This document shows, piece by piece, positions 58,035 through 64,000 of a DNA stretch of 64,000 bases (positions within the stretch are counted from its first letter, which is position 1; every line of letters begins with the position of its first letter). Position numbers and translations under genes: made by a program. This DNA is from Bacteroidaceae bacterium (lineage in GTDB: Bacteria > Bacteroidota > Bacteroidia > Bacteroidales > Bacteroidaceae). Under the pieces are notes generated by a model that worked only from the letters and a program-made list of their open reading frames with translations, did no database searches and was not told the origin of the DNA. Location of the stretch: positions 1 through 64,000 of the forward strand of contig JAILEU010000037.1 of the NCBI GenBank assembly GCA_024697785.1, in the 5' to 3' direction.

Positions 58035-59849
58035 ATGAAAGTATTATTGATTTTTTTGATGTCCTTTTTGGGCATTCTGAGCGTAAATGCGGATGATGGG
58101 CATATTCCCTATTTAAAGCGGGTGCATAACAGCACACAGTTATTCGTTGATGGCAAACCGTTTCTGATGCTTGCAGGTGAAGTACACAACTCTGCAACAG
58201 GAAGTGCAGAAAGCATGCGTACCATATGGCCACACCTGGCCAAGATGAATTACAACACGGTCATTGCACCCGTCTCATGGGAACTGGTTGAACCAGAGGA
58301 AGGAGAGTTTCACTTTGAACTTGTTGACAGTATGGTGGTTGGTGCTCGGATGAATAATCTCCGTCTTGTCATTCTATGGTTCGGCAGTTGGAAGAATGCC
58401 AAATCGTCATACGCACCTGCATGGGTAAAGCAGGATCGTGACCGTTTTCCACTGGCTGTCAGAAAAGACGGAAGTTGCAACTATACGCTATCAGCCCACA
58501 GTCGGCATACGTTGGAAGCCGACAAGAAAGCATTCTGCGAACTGATGGCGCATATCAAGTCCATCGACAGCAATCATCACACGGTCATCATGGTACAGGT
58601 GGAAAACGAGGTAGGCACTCTGACGGAATCAGAGGGATACCCCCCTGCGCCAAACATAGCCATGCGTGACTACTCGCCTGCAGCCAACAAAGCCTTTAGC
58701 AGCGATGTGCCGACGTCACTAATGAATTGGCTGAAAATGCATCAGGAACAGCTTCATCCTGCCATTGCCAATGCGTGGGCAGCCAATGGAAAAAAGAGGA
58801 AGGGCACCTGGGAACAAGTTTTTGGGACGGGTAAGGCCGGAAGAGTCTATACACAGGAAGAGACAGTCAGAATCTTGAAGCATTTATTCATGCCGTCAAA
58901 TGACAACCAGCTCAGCACGGAAGAACTTACTGCATGGATGAACGACTATCCCTATCTGACGGAAGAGATATTCAATGCCTGGTATTATGCCACGTATATC
59001 AACGAGATAGCAGCTGCAGGAAAAGCTGTTTATCCATTGCTTATGTATGTGAATGCCTGGCAGAAAACCATTATGGCCCGTGAGCCGGGGCGCTATCCCT
59101 CAGGTGGACCGCAAGGGCATCTCGTTCAGATCTGGCAGGCTGCAGCACCTGATATCGACCTCTTTGCACCAGACATCTATATGACTGATTTTTATTCAGA
59201 GATATGTGATGGATACGCAGCCGGGGGCAGACCATTGTTTGTTCCTGAGACAACGGCCACCCCCGACGGCGCGGCCAGAGCGTTCTATACGTTCGGGAAA
59301 TACTGCGCGTTGGGCTACTCACCTTTTGGTGTGAATGGTGGAGGTTTGTTTCTTTCGGCTGACACGACAGACACCACGTACCAGCAAGTGTATCAGTATC
59401 TGTCATACCTGACGCCCGAGATTACAAAACATCAGGGAACATCCCAAATAGCAGGCCTGCTGATTGACAGGCGGCATACTACTGACGAGGTTGTGATGGG
59501 CGACTATACCATCCGCATCAGGCCCTATACAAACGCTGAAGTGTTCGGTACAACGGGTGCCTTGCCAGAGGATGAGACAAGGAATGAAGAAAATGTTGCC
59601 GGACTCTTGGTCATCAGACTGGGCAGGAACGACTTTCTTGTTGCCGGTGGCGTCGGCGAACTGGCCGTCAACATTCGTCATAACAAGGCTGCCAGGACGG
59701 AGTACCTTTCAGTCGATGAGCTCCGCTTTGACAAGGGAGGAAATGCATATTATCACCGCTTGAATGGTGACGAGATTTCAAGTGCCAGTGGCCCTGTCAT
59801 TCAGAGTGGGCAGGTGAAGGCTTTCAGAATAAAGGTTTTTGAATATTAA
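58035..59849 (+). CDS. DUF5597-type glycoside hydrolase (GH35/GH42-like TIM barrel), secreted
   Basis: Signal peptide; 'LFVDGKPFLMLAGEVHNSATGSAESMRTIWPHLAKMNYNTVIAPVSWELVEPEEGEFHFELVD', 'MVQVENEVG'. Confidence 0.85.
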   Translation: MKVLLIFLMSFLGILSVNADDGHIPYLKRVHNSTQLFVDGKPFLMLAGEVHNSATGSAESMRTIWPHLAKMNYNTVIAPVSWELVEPEEGEFHFELVDSMVVGARMNNLRLVILWFGSWKNAKSSYAPAWVKQDRDRFPLAVRKDGSCNYTLSAHSRHTLEADKKAFCELMAHIKSIDSNHHTVIMVQVENEVGTLTESEGYPPAPNIAMRDYSPAANKAFSSDVPTSLMNWLKMHQEQLHPAIANAWAANGKKRKGTWEQVFGTGKAGRVYTQEETVRILKHLFMPSNDNQLSTEELTAWMNDYPYLTEEIFNAWYYATYINEIAAAGKAVYPLLMYVNAWQKTIMAREPGRYPSGGPQGHLVQIWQAAAPDIDLFAPDIYMTDFYSEICDGYAAGGRPLFVPETTATPDGAARAFYTFGKYCALGYSPFGVNGGGLFLSADTTDTTYQQVYQYLSYLTPEITKHQGTSQIAGLLIDRRHTTDEVVMGDYTIRIRPYTNAEVFGTTGALPEDETRNEENVAGLLVIRLGRNDFLVAGGVGELAVNIRHNKAARTEYLSVDELRFDKGGNAYYHRLNGDEISSASGPVIQSGQVKAFRIKVFEY

Positions 59850-59852
59850 TAT

Positions 59853-61787
59853 TCACGGGGCTCCCTGATTCTTGTCTTTTACGTATTTCAAGACAGCCTC
59901 GGGACTTAGGCCCATCCGCTTGGAGAAATATTTCATCAGCGTCCTGGGACCCTCATAATCCTCTTCAAGGGTTTCTACAGCGACCTTCTCCTGATGGACT
60001 ACAAGACGGTTGATGAAAGAGAGCATCTCTTCGCCACAGGTCTCGAAGGGGATGTTTGACATCACATGATCGTACTGCTGTCCGACGCAGAGCATATAGG
60101 GAACCTTCATCGCCCTCAGGCTTTTGGCAATCTGCTTTGACCCCACGAACTTATATCCGCCGTCGGGAAGCACCATCTCGTCGAACGGCACCTGGTCGTC
60201 GGCATCGCCATGATACATCATGACGGGGCAGGGCCTGTTTTTCCACGTCAGGCTGTCATCCATGCTAAGCATGATGGCACATGCCCCGCCGATGACCCCG
60301 GCATAGCGGAAATCCTTCGGAAGATGCTGTGCCGCCAGTTCCGTCTCATTGCAGAGCCAGTTCTCGGCCATCACGCTGTTGATGGCTCCTGCGCTGCCGC
60401 CACCGATGATGATCTTCGTCACATCCGCATTCCATTGGTCAGCATGAGCCACCAGAAAACCGGTGGCATCATAGAGGTATTCCACCGATGTCCGGATGGC
60501 ATCCCGGATGATGTCTGAATAAACTTTGTCGTTCCACACGTCGGCCGACTTTCCGAACATCGGGACGTGGTCCAGTTTCCCCTGGCTTCGGGCGATGGCA
60601 ATTCCGAGGGGATAGTCCATCGAAGCCACTATCATGCCGGCATCCACCATCTTGCCGAACACGCCGGCGCTATCGACGTCGATGGTCCTGTCGCCGCCGC
60701 CCCACCCCCCGCCATGGACATGGAGGAACACAGGCCGTCTGCCTGTCACTTTGGCGGATGGGTTCCAGTATATATCCACCTTGAAGGTGTCGCGGAAAGC
60801 ATACGTCTCTTTGCGCACGGACGATGCGGACGTCTGAGGTAAGAACTTCACGTCCCTCATGAAGCCTACCATCAACGCCACCCAGTTGTCCACGTTCTTT
60901 TCGGTCGTCGAGGCGCCAAAGCCATGATTGCAGTCCCAGAAGGTGTGCAGTTCTGTCGGCACCTTAGCCTCGCGCCAGGCATGATAGACATTCTCGGGCT
61001 CTTCGGCATGGAATATGTCATTGACCGGCGAACAAATCCACACAGGTCCTGCGCCGGCCGGAACCTTGATGTCGGCGGTCCAGCCGCCATAGATGATTCC
61101 CGTAAAATCAGGCTGTGTCTCGGGCGTGTTGAAGAGCGTCTGGTGCATGGACGTTATGGCCCCGGCCGAGAAGCCCATGATGCCTATCTTATCCTCACGA
61201 AGGTTCCATTCCCTTGCATGCTGACGGACCGTCTTCATAGCCTGATTGGCATCAGCAAACGCCATTTCCTGATAGGGCACCTCCCCACACCACTCCGTGA
61301 CCGTGGGTTCCTGGCCGTTATGTTTGTCTTTGAAGTTCTGTTTACAAACTTCTGTCAGAGGCATATAGACCTCCATGAACTCGCGTGCATCTTTTGGTGC
61401 ACGTCCGTCTTTCATCAGCATCGGGCAGGTGCGATACGTCAGCACGAAGGCTGTGATGCCCTGCTTTGCCAGCTGCCGTGCGGCCAGTTCACCCTCCGTG
61501 CGGACGGACAGCATGCAGAAGCCACCGCCCGGACAGACGATCATGGCTGTGCCGTTGGGCTTTTCCGGCAGAAACACTTTCATGGTCGGCTCGGTGACAT
61601 TGAACGTGATGGGGTTTGAGGTGTTGGTGAGCGTCACCTCATGATGCGTCCAGTCCTCCGAGCCAGGTGCTTTTCCCTGATAGAGCCTGATCACCTGGCC
61701 GTCGGTCAGACCGCCCCCAGGATGATCTCCGTTTGCCCATGCAGACAAACCGCATATCAATGTCACTAATAATAAGATTTTTCTCAT
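59853..61787 (-). CDS. tandem alpha/beta-hydrolase (two esterase modules), secreted
   Basis: Module 1 'CPGGGF' and 'GIMGFSAGA'; module 2 'HVHGGGWGGG' and 'IIGGGSAGA'; signal peptide. Confidence 0.85.
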   Translation of the reverse strand: MRKILLLVTLICGLSAWANGDHPGGGLTDGQVIRLYQGKAPGSEDWTHHEVTLTNTSNPITFNVTEPTMKVFLPEKPNGTAMIVCPGGGFCMLSVRTEGELAARQLAKQGITAFVLTYRTCPMLMKDGRAPKDAREFMEVYMPLTEVCKQNFKDKHNGQEPTVTEWCGEVPYQEMAFADANQAMKTVRQHAREWNLREDKIGIMGFSAGAITSMHQTLFNTPETQPDFTGIIYGGWTADIKVPAGAGPVWICSPVNDIFHAEEPENVYHAWREAKVPTELHTFWDCNHGFGASTTEKNVDNWVALMVGFMRDVKFLPQTSASSVRKETYAFRDTFKVDIYWNPSAKVTGRRPVFLHVHGGGWGGGDRTIDVDSAGVFGKMVDAGMIVASMDYPLGIAIARSQGKLDHVPMFGKSADVWNDKVYSDIIRDAIRTSVEYLYDATGFLVAHADQWNADVTKIIIGGGSAGAINSVMAENWLCNETELAAQHLPKDFRYAGVIGGACAIMLSMDDSLTWKNRPCPVMMYHGDADDQVPFDEMVLPDGGYKFVGSKQIAKSLRAMKVPYMLCVGQQYDHVMSNIPFETCGEEMLSFINRLVVHQEKVAVETLEEDYEGPRTLMKYFSKRMGLSPEAVLKYVKDKNQGAP

Positions 61788-61810
61788 ATTGTCTGTTGAT
61801 TTAGAGTGGT

Positions 61811-62965
61811 TCAGTATTTTTTATCTATCAAATCGAGGCCGTAGGAATGTGTGTGTCCTTTGACGGCGTCGTCAATCCACTTGGCAAAACTGACGCCAGC
61901 GCTTCGGTCGGTAAAAAAGTCCCTCGTCAGCAGAATGGTATGCTGCGTCAGCGCCTCTTCAGGCTGGGTGACGATGTCGTCCCACAGGAATACGCCGCAC
62001 GAGGGTATGCTGTCCTGCAGCTGGCGCACAAACCGCTTTAGGTTCCGCTGCTGCACGTCGCCGTCAGTCCGTGTGGGCTTGCCGTTGCGCTTAGCGTCGA
62101 AATAGGTCTGCACATTGGCCAGGGCCTCGTCACGCACCGAACAGCCATACAGAATCTTAACCCTGCCGCCATAATCTCTGTCGAGCGCAAGCAGACAGTC
62201 CATGATGATGTTGTCCGACACGATTCGTCCCGCTATCTCCCGCGGAGCCTTCCACACGTTCTCGGCGACATACCGCCAGTCCTGATACAAGCCGAGCGAG
62301 CCGTCGATGCAGACCGTGACGTCCGGCAGGTTTGGGAAATGAGCGATGACATCCTCGGCCAGCAACGCCGTGCCCCACCCTCCTGCGCTGTATCCGCATA
62401 CCAGCAGCGCCTCAGGCTGGCCCATGAAAGGCATCACCATGCTCAGCGCCCCTGCATAGTTGGTGTATCCGTGATGATGCAGCACCCTCGGCTCACCATC
62501 CAGTGAGGTGTAGGGGAAGTCACCCGTGCCGCAATGGAAATCGCCGCAGCCGTAGGGGATGGCAAGGACAGTCCAGTCCTTGAAGGGATTCCTGCCGTCC
62601 TGTGAGCCGATGCCCCATGTGGCCACGAAGTCCTGATACTTCACGTTGTCCGCATAGAACCCGCCTTCCCTGACCACCGACCTGCCCCGTGCTGCCGTAT
62701 ATTCATCGATGCTTACCCCGCCGCCGAGGAAATAGACCATGACTCTGTTTGCCGTCCCCTTCCTGAAGAAAGCCCTCCATGGCGAGCCGTCGGCCGACAC
62801 GGCACCCTCGGGGGCCACCTCGTACCACGTCCCCGTTTCGGGCGTCCCCCGCAGCTCGGGGAACTCCATGAGAAACGTCTTCTTCAAGGCTATGCCGCCC
62901 CCCAGGACGACCAGACTGGCTATGACAACCGCCACGACCAGCCCTGTTCTCTTCCGTCTTCTCAT
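61811..62965 (-). CDS. pectin acetylesterase/Notum-like hydrolase with N-terminal TM
   Basis: 'VMVYFLGGGVSIDEYTA', 'VLAIPYGCGDFHCGTGD', 'LLVCGYSAGGWGTALLAEDV'. Confidence 0.75.
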   Translation of the reverse strand: MRRRKRTGLVVAVVIASLVVLGGGIALKKTFLMEFPELRGTPETGTWYEVAPEGAVSADGSPWRAFFRKGTANRVMVYFLGGGVSIDEYTAARGRSVVREGGFYADNVKYQDFVATWGIGSQDGRNPFKDWTVLAIPYGCGDFHCGTGDFPYTSLDGEPRVLHHHGYTNYAGALSMVMPFMGQPEALLVCGYSAGGWGTALLAEDVIAHFPNLPDVTVCIDGSLGLYQDWRYVAENVWKAPREIAGRIVSDNIIMDCLLALDRDYGGRVKILYGCSVRDEALANVQTYFDAKRNGKPTRTDGDVQQRNLKRFVRQLQDSIPSCGVFLWDDIVTQPEEALTQHTILLTRDFFTDRSAGVSFAKWIDDAVKGHTHSYGLDLIDKKY

Positions 62966-63882
62966 AGTCCCTTTCTTTTGACGTTCGTCCAGCGCTCGCT
63001 GTTCCTCACTATCTCTGCATCGTCGCCTACGAAGGCTTCGCCGGCAGCCATGTCGCCCTTCAGGAAATAGGCCAGCCATGCCGTCATGTAGGCGTCGCCC
63101 TCACCCCCCATCTCCTCGTGGTCCTTGCTGGTGTGGCGTGCAGCCACTACGGGGTACGCTCCCGTCGTTTCGTCGAAATTTGCCTGGAAGGCCTCTTCGG
63201 GACTGATGATCGTAGAGTCCCAGTTGCCCGTACCCGCCACCATCAGCAGCGGGGCGGTGATCCTAGCAAAGTCCGTCGCGCCCCACTTCAGGTTGATGCC
63301 CAGCTGTTTCTGCGGACAGCTGCACAGATAGACAGCCTTGTAACGATGGCTGTTAGGGTAGGCCGTTGCCGCCATCACTGCGCCGTACGCCCCTTGCGAA
63401 TAACCGGCAACGGCAATCTTTGTCGTGTCAATCCGGCCATGGAACAGATTGTCTTGCCTTGCGGCAAGGTCAAGGAATTCATCTAACGTCTGCGAGATAG
63501 ATGCGCCTGTCCCCGTCTGCCTGTCCATATTCCCGATGACGACGAACCCCCACGAAGCCAGATGCTCCATGGCCTCCATCAGGTCATAGGCCGTGGTGTT
63601 CGACGCATTGCCGATGCTGACGATCGGCAGCGGGCTGCCGGTCCCCAGCATCGTCTGCGGATAGACGGCCACAATCTTTCCTATGGCCCGACTGTCGCTC
63701 TCGAATTCGGCCGTGGCAACCTCCTCACCGCCCTTTTTTGCATATCGGCCTTCGATGGGCATCTTCGTGTTGATCTCTCCTTTATAAAATCCTCCCTTGT
63801 GCGTGTCCTGACAGCCGGCTGCGACGACCGTCATCGCCAGACACATGACTGCGCGTGACATCTTCTTTGACAATGGTTTCAT
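62962..63882 (-). CDS. alpha/beta hydrolase lipoprotein
   Basis: Lipobox 'VVAAGC'; 'IAVAGYSQGAYGAVMAA'. Confidence 0.85.
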   Translation of the reverse strand: MKPLSKKMSRAVMCLAMTVVAAGCQDTHKGGFYKGEINTKMPIEGRYAKKGGEEVATAEFESDSRAIGKIVAVYPQTMLGTGSPLPIVSIGNASNTTAYDLMEAMEHLASWGFVVIGNMDRQTGTGASISQTLDEFLDLAARQDNLFHGRIDTTKIAVAGYSQGAYGAVMAATAYPNSHRYKAVYLCSCPQKQLGINLKWGATDFARITAPLLMVAGTGNWDSTIISPEEAFQANFDETTGAYPVVAARHTSKDHEEMGGEGDAYMTAWLAYFLKGDMAAGEAFVGDDAEIVRNSERWTNVKRKGL

Positions 63883-63886
63883 TTCT

Positions 63887-64000
63887 TCAGTTGTTTAAAA
63901 CGTTATTGACTGCATATCGGGTTGTTTCCTTTATGTTCAGCGGCAGGCTGATGACCGGGGTTTCGGCGTCCTCGCAGATTTCCACCGTATAGGTTCCGGC
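63887..64000 (-). CDS. C-terminal fragment of a CDS running out of the window
   Basis: Open frame ...AGTYTVEICEDAETPVISLPLNIKETTRYAVNNVLNN-stop. Confidence 0.6.
   Translation of the reverse strand, partial: AGTYTVEICEDAETPVISLPLNIKETTRYAVNNVLNN

Overview
64 kb chromosomal window from a Bacteroidota (Prevotella/Bacteroides-like) genome. This rests on TAnnTTTG -7 promoter boxes, the Bat aerotolerance operon, a DUF5103 T9SS plug protein, RprXY and the L28/L33/DUF4295 operon. Most of it is core genome: mnmA, tRNA-Val, tRNA-Tyr, rprY/rprX, tsaD, glnS, pfkA, clpC, moxR-DUF58-batABCDE, ftsY-rimO and mnmE. Accessory parts are: (i) a McrB/DUF2357-nuclease pair plus a nucleoside deoxyribosyltransferase-like gene and a HigA-type HTH gene (1-3.9 kb); (ii) a WYL-regulator-flanked island (about 20.5-28.7 kb) encoding a HEAT/LRV-like protein, a ClpP-like protease with a truncated duplicate, a small beta-propeller-like protein, an AAA+ ATPase, a PD-(D/E)XK nuclease and an MBL-fold RNase-like protein; (iii) an esterase/glycosidase cluster at the right end. 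The main candidates for something undescribed are the WYL/ClpP-like/AAA+ island, an HU-TM-LysM fusion that could link DNA to the cell wall, a mutually exclusive double hairpin at 28.9 kb, and a recurring pattern of unrelated short tandem repeats abutting gene ends. All family calls come from reading the translations by eye; no searches were run.
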